Shown: positions 25,340 to 34,483, counted from the first letter of the stretch. The stretch is DNA of 64,000 nt from Chryseobacterium paridis (GCF_016595215.1 NZ_JAENHK010000010.1:248001-312000); one strand, 5' to 3'. Notes: generated by a model from the letters alone, not told the origin. Translations and numbers: made by a program.

Positions 25340-25993
25340 ATGAAAGTAGAAGTTTTCCTTGTATCAGGTCAAGGCATTAAAAACCAATGTTACCTCATTC
25401 ATAATAACCATTCCGGAATATTGATCGATCCGGCGTGGGATTATGACTTGATCAGCAATTTTTTGAAAGAGAATCACATTATGCTGAAAGGGGTTTTATT
25501 GACCCATTCTCACCATGATCATACAGATCTGGCTTCAACCTTTGCGGTGTATTACGGAGTTCCGGTGTATATGTCTTCAATCGAAATCAGACAGTATGAT
25601 TTTACATGCCCGAACCTCATTGCCATCCAACATTTGCAGGAGGTGATGGTAGGTGATTTTAATGTAACAGCCTTGCTAACTCCGGGACATACGAAAGGAA
25701 GTGTTTGCTATCTGATCGATGGACATTGTTTTACCGGAGATACTATTTTTATTGAAGGGGTAGGAATCTGTGACAATAGCGGCATCAATTCATTGTATGA
25801 TTCTGTACAATTTATAAAACAGTATGTACCTCAACACACTTTGATTTGGCCGGGACACTCGTTTGGAGAGACACCGGGAAAAGAATTAGGTTTTTTACTG
25901 CATAATAACATCTACTTCCTGTTGAACAGGAGAGATGCTTTTACAGATTTCAGAATGCGGAAAAACCAACCTGATCCTTTTGCTTTCAAATAA
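25340..25993 (+). CDS. metallo-beta-lactamase-fold hydrolase, PksB/BaeB-like
   Basis: A 217-residue zinc hydrolase of the glyoxalase II type. The metal motif HxHxDH is intact (THSHHDH, His56, His58, Asp60, His61), followed by TPGHTKGSVCY, FTGDTIF and WPGHS, which supply the remaining ligands. Small hydrolases of this kind accompany many trans-AT clusters (PksB in bacillaene), where a thioesterase or editing role is proposed. The placement between the acyl hydrolase and the carrier-activating enzyme supports a part in this pathway. A general glyoxalase II is the alternative, but the location argues against it. It follows the 20-codon frame by 23 nt. Confidence 0.85.
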   Translation: MKVEVFLVSGQGIKNQCYLIHNNHSGILIDPAWDYDLISNFLKENHIMLKGVLLTHSHHDHTDLASTFAVYYGVPVYMSSIEIRQYDFTCPNLIAIQHLQEVMVGDFNVTALLTPGHTKGSVCYLIDGHCFTGDTIFIEGVGICDNSGINSLYDSVQFIKQYVPQHTLIWPGHSFGETPGKELGFLLHNNIYFLLNRRDAFTDFRMRKNQPDPFAFK

Positions 25994-26035
25994 TAATGCT
26001 AATTTTATACGTTTATTGATGATGAACTTATTGCT

Positions 26036-26779
26036 ATGAATGTATCCATACAAAATAATAGTGCGGTTGAAAAATTAGCTTTACAGAGAGCAGATGGTTT
26101 ACATCCTGCTGCTATTGCAGTAACTCAGCATTCGCTGGCTCACTTGAAAGAAATACGACATTCTTTTTTGCATCAAGAAGAACTGGACTTTTTTGGTACA
26201 TTAAAGCTACCTAAAGTTCAGCACAGTTATTTGCTGGGCAGATACGCCGCTAAAACGGCATTAAGTGTTTTTATGAATGATGTGGTTTTAACAGAGACAA
26301 GAATAGGAGCCGGGATATTTCAGCAACCTGTTCTTTATCTGTCCGAAGCCGGAAACATACAGTTAAGTATCTCTCATACTACAGAAATGGGGATAGCTGT
26401 GGTTTTTCCGGAAGGACATCCGATGGGGGTCGACGTAGAAGCTGTTAATGCCGAGCAGGCAGATACCATCAAAGGAATTATTACTTCCTATGAGAAAGAC
26501 AAGCTTTCAGACATTAATGCTGATGAAAACAAAAGCCTTACCATTTTATGGACGATTAAAGAAGCTCTGTCCAAAGTTTTGAAAACCGGTCTTATGACAC
26601 CTTTTCATTTATATGAAATTGAGGATATTGAGCATAAAGGAAACGTTATCGTTTGTAGCTTTATCAATTTCCCACAATATCAATCCATATCCTGGGTATC
26701 AAAAGGACATGCATGGTCCATTGTATTGCCTAAAAAAAGTAGTTTGGATACAGCAGTGATTTCACGATTGTGTTTGTAG
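26036..26779 (+). CDS. Sfp-type 4'-phosphopantetheinyl transferase
   Basis: A 247-residue member of the Sfp family with the diagnostic MGVDVEAV segment (Mg-binding Asp and Glu) and the WTIKEALSKVLKTG segment (the WxxKEA motif). The middle segment SHSYLLGRYAAK and SISHTTEMGIAVV fit the substrate-binding region. It would load coenzyme A-derived phosphopantetheine onto the four ACPs and the PCP of the megasynthase. It is the last gene of the cluster on this strand: it ends 6 nt from the convergent polyphosphate kinase gene, which marks the right border of the biosynthetic locus. Confidence 0.92.
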   Translation: MNVSIQNNSAVEKLALQRADGLHPAAIAVTQHSLAHLKEIRHSFLHQEELDFFGTLKLPKVQHSYLLGRYAAKTALSVFMNDVVLTETRIGAGIFQQPVLYLSEAGNIQLSISHTTEMGIAVVFPEGHPMGVDVEAVNAEQADTIKGIITSYEKDKLSDINADENKSLTILWTIKEALSKVLKTGLMTPFHLYEIEDIEHKGNVIVCSFINFPQYQSISWVSKGHAWSIVLPKKSSLDTAVISRLCL

Positions 26780-26785
26780 AACCAG

Positions 26786-28810
26786 TTATTTTTTCTTGGA
26801 TTTTTTTTCTTTCTTTTTGTACCAAAGATAAGTAGCTCGTTGAGATGAGCTTTCCGGTTGCCCGGCCTGATCTTCGGAAATACTCTGACCTTTATTGTTA
26901 ATGACCCTCTTTTTGGTATGATCATTCAGCTCCATGCTGATAATAGTGTTAATCTCCTGCATGATTTCTTTATCTTTTATAGGAAAGGCAACTTCTATCC
27001 TGCGGTTGAGGTTTCTGCTAAGCATATCTGCTGAAGAAAGATAAATTTTTTCTGCTCCGTCGTTATGAAATTGATAGATACGCGAATGTTCAAGATAGCG
27101 GTCTACAATTCTATAAATTTTAATATTCTCGGTAAAGCCTTTAATTCCTGGCAATAAAGTACAGATTCCTCTTACAATCAGGGTAATCTCAACTTTTGCG
27201 TTATTGGCTTCAATCAGTTTATTTATGATTTCCTTGTCGTTAAGCCCATTGATCTTCATGAATACAGCCCCCTTCTTTCCGTTTTTAGCATTCTGTATTT
27301 CAGTATCAATATGTTGTAAAATATTTTCTTTCAGATTAAATCCCGCGACCCACAAATTGGAAATAGGATAATTTTTTTCTTTGGTCTTAAAGAATCTGAA
27401 TACCTGTTTCAGATCATCCGTATATTCTTTTTGAGAGGTGAAAAAGCCAAAATCAGTGTATGTTTCTGCTGTGTTCTCGTTGAAATTTCCTGTAGAGAGA
27501 TAGGCGTAATTTTTTGTTTTCTCACCATTCCTCATTGTTAACAGGGCGACTTTAGCATGTACTTTCAGATTCGGCATGCTGTAAATAATCCTGATTCCGG
27601 CCCTTTGCATTTCATTGGCCCAGAAAAGGTTATTGTTTTCGTCGAATCGTGCTTTCACCTCTACAAAAACAGTTACTTTTTTTCCGTTTTTTGCTGCACT
27701 GATCAGCGCATTGGCAATGAGTGATTGTGAGGATATACGATAAAGTGTCACCTTTATTTCCGTTACATTTTTATGAATAGCGGCTTCATTAAAAAACTGT
27801 AGGACATAATGATAAGACTGATACGGGAAATGGATCAGTTGGTTTTCCTCATCAATCACTTCAAATATTGATTTTTTCGTTTCAAATGGCGGATGTTTCA
27901 GCGGTGGGAAATTCTCATTTTGAAGATCCGGAAAATTGGGGTTTGGAAATTTAAACAGATCAAAAAAGTTGTGATGGGTACCTCCTTCGATCATTTCGTA
28001 ATCCTTCAGGTGGAATGCATTTTTACAAAGCTCCTTCATTTCTTCCGGCATATTAAAATCATATAAAAACCTTGTTGATGAACCTGATTTCCGTTCCTGA
28101 AGCTTCTTTTTGATTTTGGATACCAGATTTCCACTTGCTTCGTCTTCGATCAGATAATTTTCATCCCGGTTAAGTTTGATCGCAAATGCTGTAGAGGTTT
28201 CCTGATCAGGAAATATATAATGCAGACATTTTTTAATGATGGTGTCTATAGAAATGATATAATTCTTTCCCTTGATAGGGCTTAATACTTTGTATCGGTT
28301 CAGCTTATCAGATGGGATATTGATATAACAATAGCTGACAGCACCGCTTTTATTTTTTAATCTGATCAATAAATAAAGCTGCCTGTTATTTAAAAAGTAT
28401 TCCTGATTTTCGTCCTCTGACAAATAAACGATTTGTACATACGAAAGAATGGTTGTTTTAAAATAATTTTCGATCTCTTCAGAATGCAAAGGGAGCAATG
28501 ACTGATTTTCGTAATAGATGATCTTGTTTTCCTGAAGTTCCGGAACAATCTGCTTTTTCCATACCGAACCGAATGTATTTTGTTGGCGGTTGATCTCCTT
28601 TTTGACTTTCTCAAACAGATCACTTTTTTCAGGAATCGAATGCAGATCACTGATCTTTACCCGGTAAAATTCATCCAGATTCGAAGAATGAATCGCAAGG
28701 AACTTTATTCTTTCGTACAAAGGATTCGTTTTATCAGCTGCTTCCTGTAAAACACAGTCGTTAAAAGATAACCAGGATAATTCGGAAGGGAGGATATATT
28801 TTTTAGGCAT
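26786..28810 (-). CDS. ppk1: polyphosphate kinase 1
   Basis: Catalyses reversible transfer of the ATP gamma-phosphate to polyphosphate. From the Met at 28810 the protein has 674 residues, the normal family size, and starts MPKKYILPSELSWLSFN, matching the usual PPK1 N-terminus. An in-frame ATG at 28912 would add 34 residues with no family resemblance, so I prefer the inner start. The conserved histidines are in LKVHAKVALL (the phosphorylated His) and LEHSRIYQF, and the STGNFNENTA segment is also typical. The C-terminus is a Lys-rich tail. It is transcribed towards the biosynthetic cluster and is probably a housekeeping gene. Confidence 0.95.
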   Translation of the reverse strand: MPKKYILPSELSWLSFNDCVLQEAADKTNPLYERIKFLAIHSSNLDEFYRVKISDLHSIPEKSDLFEKVKKEINRQQNTFGSVWKKQIVPELQENKIIYYENQSLLPLHSEEIENYFKTTILSYVQIVYLSEDENQEYFLNNRQLYLLIRLKNKSGAVSYCYINIPSDKLNRYKVLSPIKGKNYIISIDTIIKKCLHYIFPDQETSTAFAIKLNRDENYLIEDEASGNLVSKIKKKLQERKSGSSTRFLYDFNMPEEMKELCKNAFHLKDYEMIEGGTHHNFFDLFKFPNPNFPDLQNENFPPLKHPPFETKKSIFEVIDEENQLIHFPYQSYHYVLQFFNEAAIHKNVTEIKVTLYRISSQSLIANALISAAKNGKKVTVFVEVKARFDENNNLFWANEMQRAGIRIIYSMPNLKVHAKVALLTMRNGEKTKNYAYLSTGNFNENTAETYTDFGFFTSQKEYTDDLKQVFRFFKTKEKNYPISNLWVAGFNLKENILQHIDTEIQNAKNGKKGAVFMKINGLNDKEIINKLIEANNAKVEITLIVRGICTLLPGIKGFTENIKIYRIVDRYLEHSRIYQFHNDGAEKIYLSSADMLSRNLNRRIEVAFPIKDKEIMQEINTIISMELNDHTKKRVINNKGQSISEDQAGQPESSSQRATYLWYKKKEKKSKKK

Positions 28811-29141
28811 TTTATAACGGTTGGAATTAAAATATAAATAAGGATGGAATACAAAAACTTTTAACTTGATAAAGCTATATTTTCCAAAACCTTCATTACA
28901 CTCTATTTTCATGTGAAATTAATACAATTTTTTCTATCAAAAACATAATTCTTATCTACTTTGCGAAATGTTAACAATAGAAAGGATCTTTTTGAAAGAC
29001 TATGTTTTTAATAATCATTGCCCTGATTACAGAAAGCAAATATGTTTTAAATTGTAGAGAAGAAAAATGATAAATGAAAGGACAATTGTACTTTGCCCTT
29101 TTATTCTCGTTTCGTACTTTTAAATCCAGAATTGACTAGAC
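28811..29141. other. intergenic region between divergent ppk1 and an AraC gene
   Basis: About 330 bases, AT-rich, between two diverging genes, so it should contain both promoters. Two TACTTTG stretches on the plus strand (near 28957 and 29091) resemble the -7 element TAnnTTTG but are one base short of the consensus. A 29-codon frame starts near 28968, with nothing to support it as a gene. No hairpin or repeat was recognised. Confidence 0.4.
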
Positions 29142-30002
29142 ATGAAACTTAAAATTAAGGAAGAAAATACAGGTGGAGAATTAATGTTCTTTAGAGACGA
29201 ATCCGGTTTCGACCGATTGTTTTTTACCAGAGACCGGTTCAATAAATATTTTACCATTGCATGGAATCCTGGCAAAAGTCAGAAGGTTACCGTTGATGGA
29301 ACAGAATATGAATTTGCTTCCAATTCTTTGCTAACTCTTCTCTTTAATCAGTCTTTTAGTTTTGAGGATTCTTCAACAATCATTGTTTGGCAGTTTAATA
29401 GAGAATTCTATTGTATTATTGATCATGATAGTGAGGTCAGTTGTGTGGGGTTTTTATTCAGCAGTACGGATCATATGATGGTAAAGCTGGATGAATCCGG
29501 TCAAAAAAAATTACAACTCTTATCTGATATTTTTATTGAAGAATTCGGAACTTCCGATCTTATTCAAAATGAAATGCTGCTTGTTCTGTTGAAGCGGTTG
29601 ATTATTTACGTGACTGGTTTGGCTAAGTCAGAATACGTCCCAGTTGTGAAAAGTCAGGAAGACCGATTTTATATCTTCAGGAAGTTTAACCTACTGGTAG
29701 AAGCGAATTTTAAAACAGAACATTCTGTTAGTTTTTATGCAGAGCAACTTTTCAAGTCCCCGAAAACTTTATCCAATCTATTTGCCATCTACAAACAGAA
29801 AACACCTTCGCAGATCATTCAAAGCAGGATCATTCTCGAAGCTAAGCGTCTTCTTCTTTATACCGATCGATCTGTAAAGAACATTACGTATGAACTTGGT
29901 TTTGAAGACGTATCTTATTTTTCCAATTTTTTTAAGAAAAATGCAGGGGTATCGCCTTCTGACTTCAGGAATTCACTGGAAATATTCAAAGAAGGGAAAT
30001 AA
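29142..30002 (+). CDS. AraC family transcriptional regulator
   Basis: A 286-residue protein with a C-terminal double helix-turn-helix of the AraC type: the first helix pair around VSFYAEQLFKSPKTLSNLF, the second around ITYELGFEDVSYFSNFFKKNAGVSPSDFR, which is the signature region. The N-terminal half looks like a cupin-type sensing domain without a recognisable ligand motif. The next gene on the same strand, 95 nt downstream, is a secreted alpha/beta hydrolase that is a plausible target. The start at the ATG near 29142 is preceded by AT-rich sequence and no better Met exists before the sensing domain. Confidence 0.9.
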   Translation: MKLKIKEENTGGELMFFRDESGFDRLFFTRDRFNKYFTIAWNPGKSQKVTVDGTEYEFASNSLLTLLFNQSFSFEDSSTIIVWQFNREFYCIIDHDSEVSCVGFLFSSTDHMMVKLDESGQKKLQLLSDIFIEEFGTSDLIQNEMLLVLLKRLIIYVTGLAKSEYVPVVKSQEDRFYIFRKFNLLVEANFKTEHSVSFYAEQLFKSPKTLSNLFAIYKQKTPSQIIQSRIILEAKRLLLYTDRSVKNITYELGFEDVSYFSNFFKKNAGVSPSDFRNSLEIFKEGK

Positions 30003-30097
30003 CTACAACTAACCGGGGAATAAGCTCACTGCATACGTTTCTTTTTCATTGCACCTTTGTACTGTTGATTAGAACAAGAAATTCAACAACTAAAAAA

Positions 30098-30880
30098 ATG
30101 AAAAAGCAAACTTTTATGAGTACATTAAAAAGCGGAATCATAGCATTAGCAACCGCTATTTTCTCAACAACTGCAGTAGTAAATGCACAAACAGTAAAAA
30201 ATGTAGTATTGGTACATGGCGCCTTCGCAGATGGCTCAGGTTACAAAGGGGTTTATGATATCCTTACAAAACAAGGTTACCATGTTACGGTAGTACAAAA
30301 TCCATTATCCTCTCTTGAAGATGATGTGAAAGCAACAAAACTGGCATTGGATGCTCAGGACGGTCCAACGATTCTTGCAGGACATTCGTGGGGTGGAACT
30401 GTGATTACTCAGGCAGGAAATCACCCAAACGTAGCTGGTTTGGTTTATATTGCAGCTTTCCAACCGGATAATGGAGAAACAACCTCACAGTGGGCTCAAA
30501 CTATGAAACCTGCACCGGAAAATGGAATATTGCCTCCAGATAAAAATGGGATTGTTTACTATGATAAAGCAAAATTTCATGCAGGTTTTTGTGCAGATGT
30601 GAGTGATGATTTAGCCAACTTTATGTATGCTTCACAAGGAGCGTTCTATGGTCAGTGTTTTGTAGCTCCAGTTACAGACGCAGCATGGAGAAACAAACCA
30701 ACTTATGGTATTGTAGCAACTGATGATAAAAGCATTAACCCGGATATCCAACGTAATATGTACAAACGTTCTAATACTAAAGTTACAGAGATCAAAGGGA
30801 GTCATGTAGTTTTTATCTCTCAACCTCAAAAAGTAGCAGCCGTAATTATGAAAGCAGCGAAAGAGGTGTCAGCAAAATAA
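30098..30880 (+). CDS. secreted alpha/beta hydrolase
   Basis: The start is placed at MKKQTFMSTLKSG, because this gives a clear signal peptide (basic start, hydrophobic core, cleavage after VVNA before QT); an ATG 33 nt upstream would only add a charged extension. The mature part begins with VVLVHGAFADGSGY (oxyanion region) and has the nucleophile elbow GHSWGG, with a late His in KGSHVVF. This is the small EstC/MhpC-like alpha/beta hydrolase group found in many Bacteroidota and Proteobacteria; the substrate is unknown. It is probably periplasmic. A strong hairpin terminator follows at 30936. Confidence 0.88.
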   Translation: MKKQTFMSTLKSGIIALATAIFSTTAVVNAQTVKNVVLVHGAFADGSGYKGVYDILTKQGYHVTVVQNPLSSLEDDVKATKLALDAQDGPTILAGHSWGGTVITQAGNHPNVAGLVYIAAFQPDNGETTSQWAQTMKPAPENGILPPDKNGIVYYDKAKFHAGFCADVSDDLANFMYASQGAFYGQCFVAPVTDAAWRNKPTYGIVATDDKSINPDIQRNMYKRSNTKVTEIKGSHVVFISQPQKVAAVIMKAAKEVSAK

Positions 30881-30935
30881 TGACACAGCACAATACAGAA
30901 ATAATCTGACAAATTAACATTGTCAATTTTACATG

Positions 30936-30966
30936 AAAAAACCAGGTTTATATACTCTGGTTTTTT
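30936..30966 (+). terminator. rho-independent terminator after the alpha/beta hydrolase
   Basis: A 10-bp stem pairs AAAAAACCAG with CTGGTTTTTT across an 11-base loop, and the T run continues to 30967. It lies 55 nt after the stop codon of the hydrolase gene. Confidence 0.8.
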
Positions 30967-31056
30967 TGTACTGTAAAGTAGCAGAATCTTAAGTTGATAA
31001 GAAAACCAAAAAATCTGCGTAATCAGCAAGATCTGCGAGAACTAAAATAACCATAA

Positions 31057-31475
31057 ACATCTGTGCAAATCCGAGTAATCTGTGGTTAAAATCAAACCAC
31101 AAAAGTCACAAAAGTTTTAAACACTTTGGTTTCTTTAAGTTCCATTAACCTGTATAAGAAGTACACTTAAGTTTTTGGAAAAATCAAAGATTTTTTTATC
31201 AGTTTCATTTTAATTTCCGCTTTTGTCATTCTGAAAGAATCTAGGCACAGTAAAGCATTAGCAAAAGGTATAGTTTTTTTAATAATAATGTTTAGATTCT
31301 TTCAGAATGACAAAAGAGATGCATAAAATTTCAAGGAGTAATCTTATAAAAAAATCTATATTGACAAAAAGTTGATTTACCGTCAGATCGAATGTTTTTC
31401 GAAGAAAAATGTATCGAGATCTTTTGAATATACAGATTTCTCGATACGGTTTTACAAAAACCTACTCGAAATGAC
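31057..31475. repeat. direct repeat copy 1 of a ~420-bp intergenic element
   Basis: This block is repeated at 31508-31937 in the same orientation with few differences. It begins with an ATCTGTG...AATCTGTGGTTAAAAT phrase common in flavobacterial spacers, then an AT-rich part, then a 24-bp perfect inverted repeat (31220-31243 with 31293-31316), and ends with a TATCGAGA...TCTCGATA palindrome and CCTACTCGAAATGAC. It has no convincing coding frame. Confidence 0.85.
31220..31316. repeat. REP/MITE-like long inverted repeat
   Basis: A perfect 24-bp inverted repeat (31220-31243 and 31293-31316) with a 49-bp spacer. The arm core GTCATTCTGAAAGAATCTA is of the kind dispersed in Chryseobacterium genomes (recalled, not searched). 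It has no transposase and could fold into a long hairpin in RNA or single-stranded DNA. Confidence 0.75.
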
Positions 31476-31507
31476 GTACAACAAATATTTGTAAATAATA
31501 TTCATCA

Positions 31508-31937
31508 ACATCTGTGTAAATCTGAGTCATCTGTGGTTAAAATTAAACTACAAACCGAAGGTTCGACGTAGCCAAAAGTCACAAAAGTTTTAAACACTTT
31601 AGTTTCTTTAAGTTCCATTAACCTGTATAAGAAGTACACTTAAGTTTTTGGAAAAATCAAAGATTTTTTTATCAGTTTCATTTTAATTTCCGCCTTTGTC
31701 ATTCTGGAAGAATCTAGGCACAGTAAAGCATTAGCAAAAGGTATAGTTTTTTTAATAATAATGTTTAGATTCTTTCAGAATGACAAAAGAGATGCATAAA
31801 AAATCTTATAAAAAAATCTACACTGACAAAAAATTGATTTACCGTCAGATCGAGTGTTTTTCGAAGAAAAATGTATCGAGATCTTTTGAATCTACAGATT
31901 TCTCGATACGGTTTTTACAAAACCTACTCGAAATGAC
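31508..31937. repeat. direct repeat copy 2 of the ~420-bp intergenic element
   Basis: The second copy differs from the first by scattered substitutions, a short insertion after the ATCTGTGG phrase (ACCGAAGGTTCGACGTAGCC) and a small deletion near 31800. Its 24-bp inverted repeat has one mismatch (CTGGAAG against CTTTCAG). It ends about 27 nt before the stop of the following AraC gene, so it may contribute a transcription end for that gene. Confidence 0.85.
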
Positions 31938-31964
31938 AAACAATGGAATTCCTCTGTAAAATAC

Positions 31965-32876
31965 TTAACCCAACGATCTGTAATCAGTAGGAGAGACCCC
32001 CGTTTTTGTTTTAAAGAGTTTAGTGAAATGGGACTGATGCTCGAAGCCCAGATCATAGGCAATTTCACTAATGGATCGCTCTGTTCCCCACAACAAAGTT
32101 TTAGCTTTATCAACTAATTGTAAATGGATATGTTCCTGTGTGGTTTTGCCTGTATATTTCCCTAATAAATCTGACAGATAATTGGATGAGAGATTTAATT
32201 TGGAAGCAAAATATTTAACGTTTGGTAATCCCGTTTCAATAAGACTTTCCCTGGAAAAATATTCTTTGAGTAATACTTCAAATTTCTGAACAATATCCTT
32301 ACTTATTTTCTGTCTTGTTAAAAACTGACGATCATAATAACGGTCACAATAATTCAATAACAACTCAAGATTGTTGACAATAAGAGATTGTGTGTGTTTG
32401 TCTATGTTTTGGGAGTACTCTTTTTCAATTTTTGAAATACAGTCTCTTAATACTAATTTCTCATCTTCTGACACATGGAGTGCTTCATTAGTATCGTAAT
32501 TAAAAAAAGAATAATCATTGATTTTCTTCCCTAAACTGGTGGAATTGATCAAATCCGGGTGAAAGAAAAGTCCCCATCCTTCTTCACAATCAATATCAGG
32601 ACCCGGAGAGACTGCCTGATTAGGGGCTGTAAACATTAATGAACCTTCATCAAAATCATAGTGCCCTTTACCATAGTTTAAAATACCTCTGAAAGTTTTG
32701 CAATAAATCGTGTAAAAACCTAAAGTGTAAAAGACATCGCTATTTCGATAATCAGTTTCTCTGTTTTTTGAAAGCTCAAAAACTGAAATGAGAGGGTGCT
32801 TGGGTTGTGGTAAGCCTACTAACCTGTAAGCTTCACTAATACTAAGGATGTTTTTATATGTTGGCATATTATTCAT
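31965..32876 (-). CDS. AraC family transcriptional regulator
   Basis: About 304 residues from the Met at 32876 (MNNMPTYKNIL); a more upstream ATG at 32918 adds 14 residues that look unrelated. The C-terminal AraC domain is clear: FASKLNLSSNYLSDLLGKYTGKTTQEHI, then ISEIAYDLGFEHQSHFTKLFKTKTGVSPTDYR. The N-terminal half is a cupin-like sensor. It lies directly downstream of, and on the same strand as, a short-chain dehydrogenase gene about 60 nt away, so the two may be co-transcribed or the regulator may control that enzyme. Confidence 0.9.
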   Translation of the reverse strand: MNNMPTYKNILSISEAYRLVGLPQPKHPLISVFELSKNRETDYRNSDVFYTLGFYTIYCKTFRGILNYGKGHYDFDEGSLMFTAPNQAVSPGPDIDCEEGWGLFFHPDLINSTSLGKKINDYSFFNYDTNEALHVSEDEKLVLRDCISKIEKEYSQNIDKHTQSLIVNNLELLLNYCDRYYDRQFLTRQKISKDIVQKFEVLLKEYFSRESLIETGLPNVKYFASKLNLSSNYLSDLLGKYTGKTTQEHIHLQLVDKAKTLLWGTERSISEIAYDLGFEHQSHFTKLFKTKTGVSPTDYRSLG

Positions 32877-32938
32877 ATAATATAGTATAAATGTACAATA
32901 AACAGAAAGCTCAGACAATAGTCTGAGCTTCTGACTTC

Positions 32939-33754
32939 TTACAAGCCAATACGGCTCATCATAATCTTTTTAAATTCTACATCACCAGATTCTTCTTTTG
33001 TACGGATCAGATTGACAGCATCTTCACCTACCGGATATCGTAGCTTTTCTGTATTGTCTGTTGCTGCTTCATAAATAACTTCGGCTACTTCATTAATATT
33101 TTTATTCCCTCTATCCGGTATGCTGGCGAATGCGGCTAGCTTATCAAAGGTTGGCTGATAGTCGGTAAAGCCCTCAATTCCAAACATGGTTAATGAACGG
33201 TTCCCAAAATCAGTTCTGTAACTACCGGGTTCAATGATTTTAAGTTTGATGCCTAATGGATTAAGTTCATATTGAATGGCTTCTGTAAGTCCCTCTACAG
33301 CAAATTTTGTAGCATGATACAGCGATCCAAATGGGAATGTGATTTTGCCACCGACAGATGATATGTTGATGATAACACCTTCCTTGTTTTTGCGCATATA
33401 TGGAAGTACTGCTTTTGTAACATCAATAAGTCCAAATAGGTTAACTTCAAACTGTTGTCGAATGATTTTATCGGTTGCGGCTTCAAGACTACCAATAGCA
33501 CCATATCCTGCATTATTTAATAAAACATCAATTGTTCCGAACTTACGCACTCCCGCATTTACAGCATCTTGAATGCTCTGTTTATTCGTGACATCAAGAT
33601 GGATAACGAATACATTTTCTAATTGACTTAATTCTTTTTCCTTTTCAGGTGATCGCATTGTAGCGATAACATTCCATCCATTGTTGTGGAATAATTTAGT
33701 CGTTTCTCTACCAAAGCCAGAAGAGGCTCCTGTGATTAATATGGTTTTTTGCAT
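32939..33754 (-). CDS. short-chain dehydrogenase/reductase
   Basis: A classical SDR of 271 residues: nucleotide-binding TGASSGFG near the N-terminus, NNAGYG, catalytic Ser in INISSVGG and the YHATK motif with catalytic Tyr and Lys. The family is NAD(P)(H)-dependent; the substrate cannot be read from sequence. It starts with MQKTILITGASSG, the expected compact Rossmann start. It is adjacent to an AraC regulator on the same strand and divergent from a VOC-fold gene; together they resemble the small regulator-oxidoreductase units that are repeated through this part of the window. Confidence 0.92.
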   Translation of the reverse strand: MQKTILITGASSGFGRETTKLFHNNGWNVIATMRSPEKEKELSQLENVFVIHLDVTNKQSIQDAVNAGVRKFGTIDVLLNNAGYGAIGSLEAATDKIIRQQFEVNLFGLIDVTKAVLPYMRKNKEGVIINISSVGGKITFPFGSLYHATKFAVEGLTEAIQYELNPLGIKLKIIEPGSYRTDFGNRSLTMFGIEGFTDYQPTFDKLAAFASIPDRGNKNINEVAEVIYEAATDNTEKLRYPVGEDAVNLIRTKEESGDVEFKKIMMSRIGL

Positions 33755-33919
33755 TGTTGATATTTTTAAAATTCTACAGCAAAATTCCTAAAAGCAGGCA
33801 GATTCTATTTATACATTTCACATGAGCTCTTATACATTTCTCTGAAACTACAAATTCATCCCCCTTTCTATTAGATTCAAAAAATAATAACTAAATTCAC
33901 TTTTTTTAACAAAAAGGAG

Positions 33920-34279
33920 ATGAAGCTTAACCATATCAATTTAGTTGTTGCCAACGTTGAAAAAACAACACAATTCTTTGAAACGTATTTCAATTTTAAA
34001 TGTGTAGATATTAAAGGAGATTATATCATCACAGTATTAAAAGGAGAAGGGGATTTTACGCTTGTTATTATGAAAAGCAGGGAAGGAAGCACGGCATATC
34101 CTGATGCTTTCCACATTGGTTTTATGTTGGAAAGTACAGAGAAAGTGACAGCTATTTACCAACGCTTAAAAGCTGCCGGTATTGTAGGCGAACAGGAACC
34201 CAGCAAGATAAGAGATAGCTTCGGCTTCTATTTCAATTTTGAAAATCTGATGATAGAAGTAGGGCACTATTATAAATAG
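33920..34279 (+). CDS. VOC superfamily protein (glyoxalase/dioxygenase fold)
   Basis: A 119-residue single VOC unit that starts MKLNHINLVVANVEKTTQFFE, the typical first beta-alpha-beta module, and ends with FENLMIEVGHYYK, the last strand that carries a metal-ligand Glu in many members. His5 and the terminal Glu could bind a metal. Members include glyoxalase I, dioxygenases and resistance proteins, and I cannot tell which applies. It is divergent from the SDR gene with a 165-nt spacer, and is followed by two strong hairpins. Confidence 0.85.
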   Translation: MKLNHINLVVANVEKTTQFFETYFNFKCVDIKGDYIITVLKGEGDFTLVIMKSREGSTAYPDAFHIGFMLESTEKVTAIYQRLKAAGIVGEQEPSKIRDSFGFYFNFENLMIEVGHYYK

Positions 34280-34317
34280 ACTTAATAATAACCCAATTTC
34301 AATTCGTGTAATCAAAG

Positions 34318-34348
34318 AAATCTACTCTCATATTCCTAGAGTAGATTT
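34318..34348 (+). terminator. hairpin after the VOC gene
   Basis: A perfect 11-bp stem (AAATCTACTCT with AGAGTAGATTT) and a 9-base loop, 39 nt downstream of the VOC stop codon. The T tract after it is weak, so it may be an imperfect terminator or an RNA-stability hairpin. Confidence 0.6.
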
Positions 34349-34426
34349 GTTTCGATCAATAAGTGATATGTGTTATGTTTTAAATTTTTATTAGCTGTCC
34401 AAAAATAAATTACCTTTTATAGAATT

Positions 34427-34460
34427 ATGCACTACAAAATATGTAGTGCATTTTGTTTTA
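34427..34460. terminator. hairpin between convergent genes
   Basis: A perfect 10-bp stem ATGCACTACA / TGTAGTGCAT with loop AAATA, followed by TTTGTTTTA on the plus strand. It sits between the converging VOC and NmrA-like genes, about 30 nt beyond the stop of the latter, so it could serve both directions. Confidence 0.7.
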
Positions 34461-34483
34461 AATTACAGTTGATCCAATGTATA

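Noticed and set aside
28968..29057. A 29-codon reading frame in front of the AraC gene
   Set aside because: It has no recognisable family and only weak promoter resemblance; chance is enough to explain it.
31057..31937. A CRISPR array in the repeat region
   Set aside because: The repeats are two ~420-bp blocks, not many short units with unique spacers, and no cas gene is near.
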